From contig JBBQAM010000001.1 of NCBI GenBank assembly GCA_038316335.1, forward strand, positions 124,001 through 188,000: DNA of 64,000 nt, in the 5' to 3' direction. The position numbers and the translations under genes are program-made. The notes under the pieces are model-generated. The model was not told the origin of the DNA. It searched no databases and saw only the letters and a program-made list of their open reading frames with translations. Position 1 is the first letter of the stretch, and each line of letters opens with the position of its first letter. This document shows, piece after piece, positions 1-8,252 of the stretch. The DNA comes from JALHST01 sp038316335 (GTDB lineage Bacteria > Bacteroidota > Bacteroidia > Flavobacteriales > Flavobacteriaceae).

Positions 1-787
1 TCAAGGGGTATTATTGCGCTCAGGGAAAGATCCAGTGTTATACTTGAACGATCCCGAAGGTATTTCCCGTTCCGATAAACGTCATTTGTTAAATCAGGTG
101 GCTTCGCTAAACAAGTTACACCATATTGAAACCGGGGATGACGAAATCGAATCGCGTATTGCACAATATGAAATGGCCTATAGAATGCAAATGTCGGTGC
201 CCGATGTTATGGATATTTCGAAAGAACCTGCCTCGATCATCAAATTATATGGAGAGGATTGTCAAGTGCCCGGAACCTATGCTGCCAATGCGCTCCAGGC
301 CAGAAGGCTTGCTGAAAATGGCGTGCGCTTCGTTCAATTATATCATCAAGGATGGGACCAGCACGGCAATTTACCAAATGAAATGGCCGGCCAGGCAAAA
401 GATGTCGACCAAGCCTCTGCCGCATTGATCCTCGATTTGAAACAACGGGGCATGCTTGAAGATACCTTGGTCATATGGGGTGGTGAGTTTGGCCGTACCA
501 ATTATTGTCAAGGAAACTTCGATCCCAAAAATTACGGTCGCGACCATCATCCGAGGGCCTTTAGTATTTGGATGGCCGGAGGGGGGATTAAACCGGGATT
601 GTCTTATGGGCAAACCGATGAATTTGGCTATAATATTGTCGAGGATCCTGTACATATCAATGATTTTCATGCCACATTGATGTATGCGATGGGTTTAGAC
701 CATGAACAAATGACCTATAAATATCAAGGTCGGCGTTTTCGATTGACCGATGTTGCCGGTAACGTCATAAAAGACATCTTACTATAA
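1..787 (+). CDS. DUF1501 family protein, C-terminal part (5' end outside window)
   Basis: The reading frame is open from the first bases of the window, so this is the C-terminal part (about 260 residues) of a longer gene. The sequence resembles DUF1501 proteins, a branch of the alkaline phosphatase/sulfatase-like fold common in Planctomycetes and Bacteroidota. Features seen are the WGGEFGR segment, the DHHPRAFSIWMAGGG block with paired histidines, and a C-terminal DxxHATLMYAMGLDH block. The substrate is unknown. It ends 3 bp before a membrane cytochrome/LRR gene, so the two are probably co-transcribed. DUF1501 genes usually neighbour cytochrome-domain (PSCyt) proteins, which matches this context. 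Confidence 0.85.
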   Translation, partial: QGVLLRSGKDPVLYLNDPEGISRSDKRHLLNQVASLNKLHHIETGDDEIESRIAQYEMAYRMQMSVPDVMDISKEPASIIKLYGEDCQVPGTYAANALQARRLAENGVRFVQLYHQGWDQHGNLPNEMAGQAKDVDQASAALILDLKQRGMLEDTLVIWGGEFGRTNYCQGNFDPKNYGRDHHPRAFSIWMAGGGIKPGLSYGQTDEFGYNIVEDPVHINDFHATLMYAMGLDHEQMTYKYQGRRFRLTDVAGNVIKDILL

Positions 788-790
788 TTT

Positions 791-2224
791 ATGGTAAAGA
801 CGGTCAAAAATACTTGGGTCGATTCTACTGTTATGGCCCTTTCCGTTTTCCTTATATTTTGTTTGCTCTTCGAAAGCTATATCGAACTACCTCCTTTGGT
901 TGCATGGATTGGTCGTTGGCACCCACTTGTGCTGCACTTTCCGATTGTACTTTTGCTTATTTGTATTTTTCTGGGACTTACTGGCCAGAAAATTTCGCGA
1001 AAGTTGCTTGCACTGGCCGTTATGGCAAGCTTAATAACCGCCATTTCAGGTTTTCTTCTTGGTAAGGCAACCGAAGTCAAGGGAGATCTGCTAATTTGGC
1101 ATCAGTATCTTGGAGCGGCCGTTGCAATCGTTTCGGCTATTTGGTATGGGCTATTTGAAAGTTCATTTGGGAAGACACTATACATTAAAGGTCTTCAGAT
1201 AGTATTGCTTGGGCTGATCCTTATGACGGGCCATTATGGCGGAATGGTCACTCATGGCGAGAATTTTCTGGCATTACCTGTTGATAAATCCCTGGAGCCG
1301 ATTCCCGAAAACCCTTTAATCTACCAGGATGTCGTGGTGCGCATTCTAGATGATAATTGCATCTCCTGCCACAATCCCAATAAGCGAAAAGGCAAATTGC
1401 TTATGACCAGTTTTCAAGACCTGCTAAAAGGGGGGAAGAGCGGTCTTGCTATAAGCCCAGGAGATCCTGGGAAAAGTGAACTTATGCGTAGGTTGCGCTT
1501 GCAAGAGGACGATGAAGAACATATGCCCCCTGACGGAAAAAAATCATTGGCCCCTAATGAAATACAAATTTTGAATCGATGGATCTCATTAGGCGCTTCC
1601 GACTCGGTACGCTTGGCTGATTTGAAGGATACCGAGCCCTTAGTTGGATTTATTAAACAATTAATGGAACCTGATAGGGTCGAAAAATGGTCAAAATTAC
1701 CGGTGGTTGCAGACAGTACCCTTCAGAGTCTATCTTCCGATTATTTGACCATTGGCCGAATTGCTAACAATTCGAATGCCTTAAGCGTATCGGCCTTTAT
1801 GCCACCAGTATATGAAGCAAAATCGATCTTAGATCTTAATAGAATTGCCAACAATATCGTTGAATTCGATTTGAGTGGTATCCCTATCGGTCAAAAAGAA
1901 ATGGTCTTGGTGGCAAGCTGTATGAACCTCGAAAGGCTTGAAATAGATGGTACGTCTGTCAACGATTCCGATTTGATGAGGCTACAGGATCTTACGGAAC
2001 TAGCATCATTAAAAGTGTTTAACACGAATATAAGTGATAAAAGTTTGCCAGTATTCGAGCATTTAAAAAACCTTAAACATCTCTATCTATGGGAAACGAA
2101 AGTGACTCAAAATGCCATTGAAAATCTTAAAGCCTTAAGACCCGACCTTCAGGTAGATGATGGCATGGACGAGGAGGGAGTAAAATCATTCTTAGTCGTT
2201 CCCGATTCATTACAGCATGAATAG
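791..2224 (+). CDS. DUF2231-like membrane protein with c-type cytochrome and leucine-rich-repeat domains
   Basis: This 477-residue protein has about four or five hydrophobic segments in residues 15-165, resembling DUF2231 (WHPLVLHFPIV). A planctomycete-type cytochrome c domain (PSCyt1-like) follows at about 175-275, with one CxxCH haem site at Cys190/Cys193/His194 and a downstream HMPP motif whose Met is a possible axial ligand. Leucine-rich repeats fill about 350-470. It is probably an inner-membrane electron-transfer or scaffold protein with its haem domain in the periplasm. It follows the DUF1501 gene by 3 bp. The domain calls are firm; the function is not known. Confidence 0.82.
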   Translation: MVKTVKNTWVDSTVMALSVFLIFCLLFESYIELPPLVAWIGRWHPLVLHFPIVLLLICIFLGLTGQKISRKLLALAVMASLITAISGFLLGKATEVKGDLLIWHQYLGAAVAIVSAIWYGLFESSFGKTLYIKGLQIVLLGLILMTGHYGGMVTHGENFLALPVDKSLEPIPENPLIYQDVVVRILDDNCISCHNPNKRKGKLLMTSFQDLLKGGKSGLAISPGDPGKSELMRRLRLQEDDEEHMPPDGKKSLAPNEIQILNRWISLGASDSVRLADLKDTEPLVGFIKQLMEPDRVEKWSKLPVVADSTLQSLSSDYLTIGRIANNSNALSVSAFMPPVYEAKSILDLNRIANNIVEFDLSGIPIGQKEMVLVASCMNLERLEIDGTSVNDSDLMRLQDLTELASLKVFNTNISDKSLPVFEHLKNLKHLYLWETKVTQNAIENLKALRPDLQVDDGMDEEGVKSFLVVPDSLQHE

Positions 2225-2447
2225 GTTTTGATGAATGACTTTCTAAAAAATGATAACTGACAATTGGGCATTTAGGAGTATACGATATTGAAGTACTTCG
2301 AACACTACCGACGTCATTATTGATTAAGGCCCATGACAAGACGAACGTTTTCCACTTTCAATGATATTGAAAATAAAAACACCGTTTGGCCTTTTTAATT
2401 GGCATGCTACGGTCAGGGCCTTTCAATTTACTATTGTAAAAGACTAG

Positions 2448-3092
2448 CTACTTCGTCTTACTTTTTTTTCTGAAGATGAGGTCTTGTTCTTCCATTGCCA
2501 TAACCACAAGTTTTACATAGTCGTCGATCGTTTTTTGAGTATCCTCGGGATCCAAAATGTCGATGTTGCCTCTCCATATCATCGACCTATCTTTACCCTC
2601 ACAAATGCAATACAGCGATGTTTCTGCGTGATACACCGTATATTTTTCGTAGTAATCAGAGTCGTAATAAACGTCCTGATGTTGCCTATAATCTTCTTTA
2701 AAGCCCCCTTTGTAATTATTTAGTTCGTTTAAGGTTTGACGAAATGATTCCCGAGTCTCGGAACCGATTATTTTAGTTACCAAAATGGCGTCAAAATCCT
2801 TTTCCAACAATTGTGATTCGACGGCATCAAGTTCTTTTTCAGTACGTGCCGAACGGGTAAAATCAACATCAAAGAGATCTAAGCTTCGCATGGCCTCGAC
2901 ACCCCGGTCATCGAATTCTTTTTTCAACTTGCTCTCAAACTCCGTTCTGGCTTTCTCATTATGGGTCATTCCTACGATCAGGACTTTATTGGCGTTGAAA
3001 ATAACGATATCCGGGTTTTTCCAGTTGTCGACCATTTCGGCCGAGGTACACGCTAGTAAGGTGAGCGCAGTTATAAGCAATAGTTTTTTCAT
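2448..3092 (-). CDS. putative lipoprotein, DUF4136-like
   Basis: This 214-residue protein starts with a lipoprotein signal (MKKLLLITALTLLACTS; lipobox LLAC, acylated Cys15). The mature part resembles small periplasmic lipoproteins of the DUF4136-like type, with a VLIVGMTHNEKARTEFE segment and alternating strands, but no catalytic motif is visible. It lies 11 bp downstream of the 147-residue helical protein gene and is probably its operon partner. It would then be driven by the Crp/Fnr-type site at 3619-3632. Function unknown. Confidence 0.7.
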   Translation of the reverse strand: MKKLLLITALTLLACTSAEMVDNWKNPDIVIFNANKVLIVGMTHNEKARTEFESKLKKEFDDRGVEAMRSLDLFDVDFTRSARTEKELDAVESQLLEKDFDAILVTKIIGSETRESFRQTLNELNNYKGGFKEDYRQHQDVYYDSDYYEKYTVYHAETSLYCICEGKDRSMIWRGNIDILDPEDTQKTIDDYVKLVVMAMEEQDLIFRKKSKTK

Positions 3093-3103
3093 TGGGTTGG
3101 AAT

Positions 3104-3547
3104 TTAATTCAGTAGTCTTTTCTGCTTTTGCTTTTTCAGCACTTTAGATATTAATTTAAATAGCCGGGTCTTTATATTTTGATAGTCGGTCATGTATTGC
3201 TGAATTTCAGTATCCAATTCCCAATGCGTCTTGGTGTAGGCCCTTTCCTTTGCTATTTGATCAACATTGTTCACCATGATTTCCAAGCGATTTTCGTGTG
3301 CTTGTACTTTTTTCATAAGCCAGATAACCTTTTCTTCCTCATATAAAATGGTGTTTACGATTTTTTTGCTTTCATCAAATACGGTACCATCGGTAAGTTC
3401 AATTGTATATGATTTTACCAGGTCGTTCAGGAATAATTGTTCATCCCGTGTGAATTTTAAAGCTGACATCCATCGTTTACTGGCTTCATGCATTTCTTCT
3501 GCATGTATCCATTCGGTATACCTGCGTTTTTTTTTCGTTGCTTCCAT
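3104..3547 (-). CDS. hypothetical helical protein, paralogue of the 3685-4116 gene
   Basis: This 147-residue, charged, mainly helical cytoplasmic protein belongs to no family I recognise. It aligns along its length with the product of 3685-4116: both have EE(M/L)H near the N-terminus, then W-S-L-(K/R)F--DE--F---L--SY, a central His-x6-M region, Y-K in the middle, and a basic LKK/LKR tail. There is no signal peptide. It has a palindromic ATGAT-N4-GTCAT site 72 bp upstream and is followed after 11 bp by a lipoprotein gene. Confidence 0.7.
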   Translation of the reverse strand: MEATKKKRRYTEWIHAEEMHEASKRWMSALKFTRDEQLFLNDLVKSYTIELTDGTVFDESKKIVNTILYEEEKVIWLMKKVQAHENRLEIMVNNVDQIAKERAYTKTHWELDTEIQQYMTDYQNIKTRLFKLISKVLKKQKQKRLLN

Positions 3548-3618
3548 TGTTCTACTTTTTTAGGGTGCATGTGGAGAAAATATCCGTACGAATTTATGAA
3601 TCAGGAAGGTCGTTTGAA

Positions 3619-3632
3619 ATGATTTATGTCAT
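3619..3632 (-). promoter_or_regulatory. Crp/Fnr-type palindrome (ATGAY-N4-RTCAT class)
   Basis: The site reads ATGATTTATGTCAT. On the minus strand a -7-like box (TAAATTCG) begins at 3596, 29.5 bp from the palindrome centre and 49 bp before the start codon at 3547. The spacing matches the other members of this class. Confidence 0.7.
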
Positions 3633-3684
3633 GTTCCGGGTAGGGAGTCTGAACGTATTTAGAAGAGGTTTCAAGGCCAGGAAT

Positions 3685-4116
3685 TCATTCGTCTGTTTTT
3701 GGTTTGCGCCGTTTTAAGATACCGCCGGCATAATTGAATATTTCTGATTTCAATTGTTGAAAGTCTTCCATGCACCCCACCACTTCTGCCTTTAGAATAG
3801 CGTGCTTTTGATAAAAACCCAGATCGCATGCTTCGTCCTTGCATTCGAGCATACCTCCTAGATCTTTTTCGTGGTTTATAATTTGCTGGATTACCTGTGT
3901 TTTTCTACTCTTTGCCTTTTTCAATCGTTCGATATAGTCCTGAAGGCGTTCGAACAAATTCGGTGTATTGGGTTCGAAAACATAGGACTGCAACAAATTA
4001 TCTATAAAGCTGATTTCATCTTGCATAAAGCGCAAGGTCGATTTCCAATGTCGGGTGTCCCAATGCAATTCCTCGACTTTTTTTGACTGGTCTTTATTTG
4101 TATTTTGTGTCTCCAT
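3685..4116 (-). CDS. hypothetical helical protein, paralogue of the 3104-3547 gene
   Basis: This is a 143-residue soluble, helical protein with a basic C-terminus (LKRRKPK). It shares the W-(K/M)S-(T/A)L-(R/K)F-x2-DE-x2-F core and tail with its neighbour at 3104-3547, so the two are tandem paralogues, diverged to roughly one quarter identity by eye. No known domain is recognised. Three cysteines occur (CKDEAC and VVGC), which the paralogue lacks. It has its own Crp/Fnr-type site 48 bp upstream. Confidence 0.7.
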   Translation of the reverse strand: METQNTNKDQSKKVEELHWDTRHWKSTLRFMQDEISFIDNLLQSYVFEPNTPNLFERLQDYIERLKKAKSRKTQVIQQIINHEKDLGGMLECKDEACDLGFYQKHAILKAEVVGCMEDFQQLKSEIFNYAGGILKRRKPKTDE

Positions 4117-4163
4117 GGAAATTTATATACCTATAAAACTAAGGGTTCACTTAATTTTTTGAA

Positions 4164-4177
4164 ATGATTTTGGTCAT
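4164..4177 (-). promoter_or_regulatory. Crp/Fnr-type palindrome (ATGAY-N4-RTCAT class)
   Basis: The site reads ATGATTTTGGTCAT. On the minus strand a -7-like box TAGTTTTA starts at 4141, 29.5 bp from the centre, upstream of the start codon at 4116. Confidence 0.75.
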
Positions 4178-4181
4178 ATTT

Positions 4182-5552
4182 CTAAATCGCTATTTCTACT
4201 ATCTCATTTAGCTTCGGTAGCATACTATGCCAATTAAAGACGGATGCAAGTTTTACGCGAAGGGCATCTAACGCAGTTGGTTCCCCATGCACGAGAAATA
4301 CGCGCTCCGGAATATTTTTTATGTTACTTGCCCAGTGGATCAGTTCGTCCTGATCGGCGTGCGCGGAAAGGCTTTCCAGATGCGCTATGTTGGCTTTAAC
4401 GGGGACAAATTTTCCGAATAGTTTAATCTCATGTGCTCCTTCGAGTAATTGCCTTCCCCTTGTGCCTTCGGCTTGATACCCTACCAATAGTACATTGGTG
4501 GAAGCACTGTCGATCAATTGTTTCAAGTAGGTGAGCACACGGCCGCCTGTGACCATTCCGCTCCCCGCAATGACTATTTTAGGCCTGGGGTCATCGATTG
4601 TTTTCCACGTATCGGCATACGAGGTTATTATTTCAAAATGATTGCACATTGCATGACATTCGTCGCTTGACAGGGTATGCCATTTCGGAAAATTTTCAAA
4701 TACCGTTAATACATTGTTGCCCATCGGACTGTCAATAAAAAGCGGAATGTTGGGGATGCGATTCTTTTTGTATAAGTCCCATAAAAGATACATCAGCGAT
4801 TGTAAACGTTCGACCGCGAAGGAAGGTATGATCAAATTGCCCCTTTCGGTAAGTGTTTTGTTGATGAGCTGTATCAATATTTCTTCTACGGGTTCCTGAG
4901 GATGCAATTTATTGCCATAGGTACTTTCCATAAATAAATAATCTGCCCACTTGGGTCTTTCCGGGGTGCCTAACAGGAGATCGTGGATGCGTCCGATATC
5001 CCCAGAAAAAACGAATATCTTTTCGAAAATCTCAAGTTCAATAAATGTGGCACCAAGGATATGGCCATTATACCTGAATCTAAATCTTATATGTTCGGCA
5101 AGCTGGATCCAAACGTCTTTTTCCTCAGAATGAAACAGTTTCGTGGTGCTTTCGACCTCTTCAACGGTATAAAACGGCAATGCGGGGTGATGCTTTGAAT
5201 ACCCTTCCTCATTTGCGCGCTTTGCTTCTTCTTCATGGATCTTCGCACTATCCCGCAGTATAATCGTCGTTATGGCCAATGTGGGTGCTGTCCCGATGAT
5301 TTTCCCCGAAAAGCCTTCTTTGACCAAGCGGGGTAAATAGCCAGTATGATCTAAATGACCGTGTGTAAGCAACACTACATCAATTTTGGTACAATCTATG
5401 GGCAAAGGTTTCCAGTTGAGTTCCCTAAGCTCCTTCAGACCTTGGAACATACCACAGTCGACCATGATATTTATTTCCGGAGTTTCAAGATAATGTTTCG
5501 AGCCGGTGACGGTTCCAGCAGCCCCGAGAAAATGGATCCTGACTTTATTCAT
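4182..5552 (-). CDS. MBL-fold/beta-CASP RNA-specificity ribonuclease
   Basis: This protein of about 456 residues is a beta-CASP metallo-beta-lactamase of the CPSF73/RNase J-related, archaeal aCPSF1-like branch. It shows the zinc motif HGHLDHTGYLPRL, the FSGDIGR and ESTYGN motifs, the beta-CASP SGMVTGGR and the C-terminal LSAHAD and HGEP motifs. It is expected to be a cytoplasmic RNA endo- or exonuclease. I chose the ATG at 5552, which overlaps the upstream gene by 8 bp and begins MNKVRIHFLG; starts at 5561 or 5591 are possible. Coupling to the ATP-cone/nuclease gene suggests joint nucleic-acid processing. Confidence 0.88.
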   Translation of the reverse strand: MNKVRIHFLGAAGTVTGSKHYLETPEINIMVDCGMFQGLKELRELNWKPLPIDCTKIDVVLLTHGHLDHTGYLPRLVKEGFSGKIIGTAPTLAITTIILRDSAKIHEEEAKRANEEGYSKHHPALPFYTVEEVESTTKLFHSEEKDVWIQLAEHIRFRFRYNGHILGATFIELEIFEKIFVFSGDIGRIHDLLLGTPERPKWADYLFMESTYGNKLHPQEPVEEILIQLINKTLTERGNLIIPSFAVERLQSLMYLLWDLYKKNRIPNIPLFIDSPMGNNVLTVFENFPKWHTLSSDECHAMCNHFEIITSYADTWKTIDDPRPKIVIAGSGMVTGGRVLTYLKQLIDSASTNVLLVGYQAEGTRGRQLLEGAHEIKLFGKFVPVKANIAHLESLSAHADQDELIHWASNIKNIPERVFLVHGEPTALDALRVKLASVFNWHSMLPKLNEIVEIAI

Positions 5553-6405
5553 CGTAGACATATTTGATATTACATAGTTGACTGGCTTCATCGAGAATTT
5601 TTTTCTTTCTGACCTCTGAAATTCCCAAATGATCTAATAGGAATTTATTTTTCTGAAGTTGCCTGTATAGAACGATATCCCGGCCTAATAAAAATGACTT
5701 TTCATGAACGGTTAATAAGCGGGTTACCGTTATTGGGTAAAGCCCCAAACGATCGATACGGTCTTTTAGGCCGTCGTTTTTCGGAAAATCCCAACTCAAA
5801 AGATGAAGTCCGACACAGGTGCCATAAATAATCGCATCTTGGGTAAAACGGGTATTTGTAACAACCATTCCATAGGCCATGTTTTTTGATTTATCGGTAC
5901 CTCGTTCCCATTGCTTTTTTACATCCTGATATCTTGAATGAATATATAATGGCACCTTTACATCACAATTTCGGCCTTCCTCGCTATGAAATTTACATTC
6001 CATGATGCTTACCTGGCCGTTTTTTTCTGCAAAGACATCTATTTCGTGCTTGACACATGCGCCGTGCATTATTTTTCCTACTTGGGTTTGATAGCCGGAA
6101 TATTCAAATATGGCAGCAATGAATTTTTCAAAGGGAAAGCCGGTCGGACCTAGTTCGTAGAGGGCCTTTTTTAATTTATATTTCGAAGCGGCTACTGATC
6201 TTTTTGCTTTTAATAAGGCGAAGGCGCGATTATAGATTTCCTTAGTGGTAATGCCCTGATAAAGTTCGTCACCAATTGTATTGGTTATCTGCTTGACCAA
6301 ATCTTCGTCAGCTCCACTACGTTTAAGGGACGTTCGAAGTTTATTCATAGAGAATTTGACTTTTTCCCCTGAGGTTTTAATGATATCATAATGCGATGTT
6401 TCCAT
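5545..6405 (-). CDS. ATP-cone domain fused to a PD-(D/E)XK (Mrr-like) nuclease domain
   Basis: Residues about 5-90 form an ATP-cone, the nucleotide-sensing module of NrdR and ribonucleotide reductase (IIKTSGEKVKFSMNKLRTSLKRSGA). Residues about 100-200 look like a restriction-endonuclease-like fold with HEIDVF followed by SIMECKFH, the D...E-x-K catalytic arrangement. The C-terminal 70 residues have no clear match. A plausible role is a nuclease gated by ATP/dATP, but this is inference. The gene overlaps the beta-CASP ribonuclease gene and lies 80 bp downstream of a Usp gene, so a three-gene transcript from the 7395 site is possible. Confidence 0.8.
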   Translation of the reverse strand: METSHYDIIKTSGEKVKFSMNKLRTSLKRSGADEDLVKQITNTIGDELYQGITTKEIYNRAFALLKAKRSVAASKYKLKKALYELGPTGFPFEKFIAAIFEYSGYQTQVGKIMHGACVKHEIDVFAEKNGQVSIMECKFHSEEGRNCDVKVPLYIHSRYQDVKKQWERGTDKSKNMAYGMVVTNTRFTQDAIIYGTCVGLHLLSWDFPKNDGLKDRIDRLGLYPITVTRLLTVHEKSFLLGRDIVLYRQLQKNKFLLDHLGISEVRKKKILDEASQLCNIKYVYDE

Positions 6406-6485
6406 AGTGGTTCTTTAAGTTGGCCCGAAAAGTTAAAGATGCATGTTCGGAAATGGCAACAAGTAGGATGCTCGCACGAATTTTT

Positions 6486-7340
6486 TCATTGGGTTAAATC
6501 GTGCATCACCAGAACTGGGATTTTTGAATGGTATCCCATTTCCTTTACCAAAGGTTTTGATAGCATGCTGTTGAAGAAATTGTGTTTTTTAGTGATAAAC
6601 GCAATCATATCACTTTCCCTACTTTCAATAAAAGCACTGATTCCCGCAGGCACCTTAAGTTCGCTAATGTTATGGTACGTATGGGAGGTGTCTTTCAAAA
6701 TTTCTTCCAACAGGTCCTTGTTCGCCTGTTGTTCATGACTTAGTTCAGACTCGCGTACAATATGTAATACTCTGATGAACGCACCATGATATTTGGTAAT
6801 TTCGATTAGATAATTCAGTTCTTTTCGTTTAAAGGCAGTTTTATAATCAGTCGGAAAAACGATTTCCTTTGGTTTGATAAATCGGACTATATCGGGAATC
6901 GCCAAGACGGCACATTCAGTAACTTTTTCCATGATGTTCACGGTATTCGTTCCAAAAACGACACTGGCAGCACCCGTCTCACCTTTGGTGCCCATGACGA
7001 CGATATCGATGTCATTTTTGGCAATGGTGTCCTTTATGGCAAATAACAGGGAGTTGAATGTTGAAATGGTATGGAAGGTATGTTTTGGATTATCATTGTG
7101 TAGTTCAAGGATATCCATTAATTTTTCAAAGTTCTCCTCTGAGGTTTTTTTTGCAGCTTCATAGGCCGGTTCCCCTGGCTCGGGAAACATCATCATGGTG
7201 TCAATCGAATAACCGTTGACTTGATACGCATGCAAATAGTAGAATTCACACACCTGATCATGGAATAGATCTAAGGCATACCGAATTGCATTCAAGGCAT
7301 TCTTCGAAAAATCAGTGGGTAATAATACTCTTTTGTCCAT
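6486..7340 (-). CDS. universal stress protein, two UspA domains
   Basis: This 284-residue cytoplasmic protein has two tandem UspA domains (about 1-145 and 155-284). The first keeps the ATP-binding motif G-x2-G-x9-G-(S/T) (GTKGETGAASVVFGTNT); the second has lost it and ends in a KKHNFF segment. Such proteins bind nucleotides and act in survival under starvation, redox or low-oxygen stress. It is the most distal of five Usp genes between 6.5 and 11.3 kb and has its own site at 7395-7408. Confidence 0.93.
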   Translation of the reverse strand: MDKRVLLPTDFSKNALNAIRYALDLFHDQVCEFYYLHAYQVNGYSIDTMMMFPEPGEPAYEAAKKTSEENFEKLMDILELHNDNPKHTFHTISTFNSLLFAIKDTIAKNDIDIVVMGTKGETGAASVVFGTNTVNIMEKVTECAVLAIPDIVRFIKPKEIVFPTDYKTAFKRKELNYLIEITKYHGAFIRVLHIVRESELSHEQQANKDLLEEILKDTSHTYHNISELKVPAGISAFIESRESDMIAFITKKHNFFNSMLSKPLVKEMGYHSKIPVLVMHDLTQ

Positions 7341-7394
7341 AACGAACCATTTAGGGTTATGGGATAAAATTACTTCCTGGACCGCCCGTTTACT

Positions 7395-7408
7395 ATGACA
7401 AATATCAG
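7395..7408 (-). promoter_or_regulatory. Crp/Fnr-type palindrome, imperfect (ATGAY-N4-RTCAT class)
   Basis: The site reads ATGACAAATATCAG and overlaps the stop end of the upstream Usp gene. On the minus strand TAATTTTA starts at 7372, exactly 29.5 bp from the centre and 32 bp before the start codon at 7340. The -7 geometry supports it despite the weaker second half-site. Confidence 0.6.
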
Positions 7409-8241
7409 TCTGTGGTAGGAATGATCAAAAAGGGAATATCAAGGTCAAATGCCATTCTTTTTACAACGGGCTCCCTACTAACCTTTTTTAAAAAACTATG
7501 TTCATAATTCACCATTGCGAGCATATCGATATTCAGTTCATCCAAAAATGTGTGGATCGAATTGGCCTTTGTCTTAAAAAGAGGCATCCAGTACATTTTA
7601 TACTCAAAAGGCAAGAGGTATTTCAATAGGATGCTTTTATTCATTTCTTGTGTAGCATCCAATACTTCTTCTTCGTGGATGTGCATTAAACTTATTTTAG
7701 AGCGATATTGCTTGGCAAGAAAAAGTAACGGCTGTAATAATTCGGCATCGTACGAATGATGATAGTCAGTAACAAAGGCAATTTCGCTGGGAGGTTTAAA
7801 ATCAATTTCTTTTGGAATGGTCAAAATAGGGCATTTTTTTATACTGGATATAGTATCCAAGGCATTGCTTCCTAAAAAAATAGCTGCGAGCTCTGAACCG
7901 CCACTGTTACCCATTACCACTAAATCAATCTGCCGGTCTTCGACCTCTTTAATCAAAATCGACTGCAGTTCTCCGAAATGCGAGATGTACTCAAAAGTGT
8001 GTTTGGTTTTGGGAAAATCCAATTTAATTCGGTGTACAAGATTTTGGAGTCCTTCAAGTGACTCCAGCTTTAGTTGATCGACCCTGTCTTTTTCTACTAG
8101 GATTTCCTTTAAGGCAGTATTTGCGTCATAGGCATTCAATAAGAAAAAGTTGGTAGCTTTTCCTTTCAACAATTTTACGGCATAAAAAAGAGCGCTATAG
8201 GCATTGTTGGAAAAATCTGTGGGCACAAGTATATTTTTCAT
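7405..8241 (-). CDS. universal stress protein, two UspA domains
   Basis: This 278-residue protein has tandem UspA domains. The N-terminal domain has a full nucleotide-binding loop (GNSGGSELAAIFLGSNA); the C-terminal half lacks it and carries YEHSFLKKV where sister proteins have related His/Lys-Phe segments. It is 11 bp downstream of the 8253-9092 Usp gene, so the two form a transcription unit. Confidence 0.92.
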   Translation of the reverse strand: MKNILVPTDFSNNAYSALFYAVKLLKGKATNFFLLNAYDANTALKEILVEKDRVDQLKLESLEGLQNLVHRIKLDFPKTKHTFEYISHFGELQSILIKEVEDRQIDLVVMGNSGGSELAAIFLGSNALDTISSIKKCPILTIPKEIDFKPPSEIAFVTDYHHSYDAELLQPLLFLAKQYRSKISLMHIHEEEVLDATQEMNKSILLKYLLPFEYKMYWMPLFKTKANSIHTFLDELNIDMLAMVNYEHSFLKKVSREPVVKRMAFDLDIPFLIIPTTD

Positions 8242-8252
8242 GTGGCAAAGTA

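Noticed and set aside
2380..2430. Inverted GGCC and ACCGT/ACGGT segments after the lipoprotein gene
   Set aside because: Stem is short and poorly placed, with no clean T-run at its end; not called a terminator.
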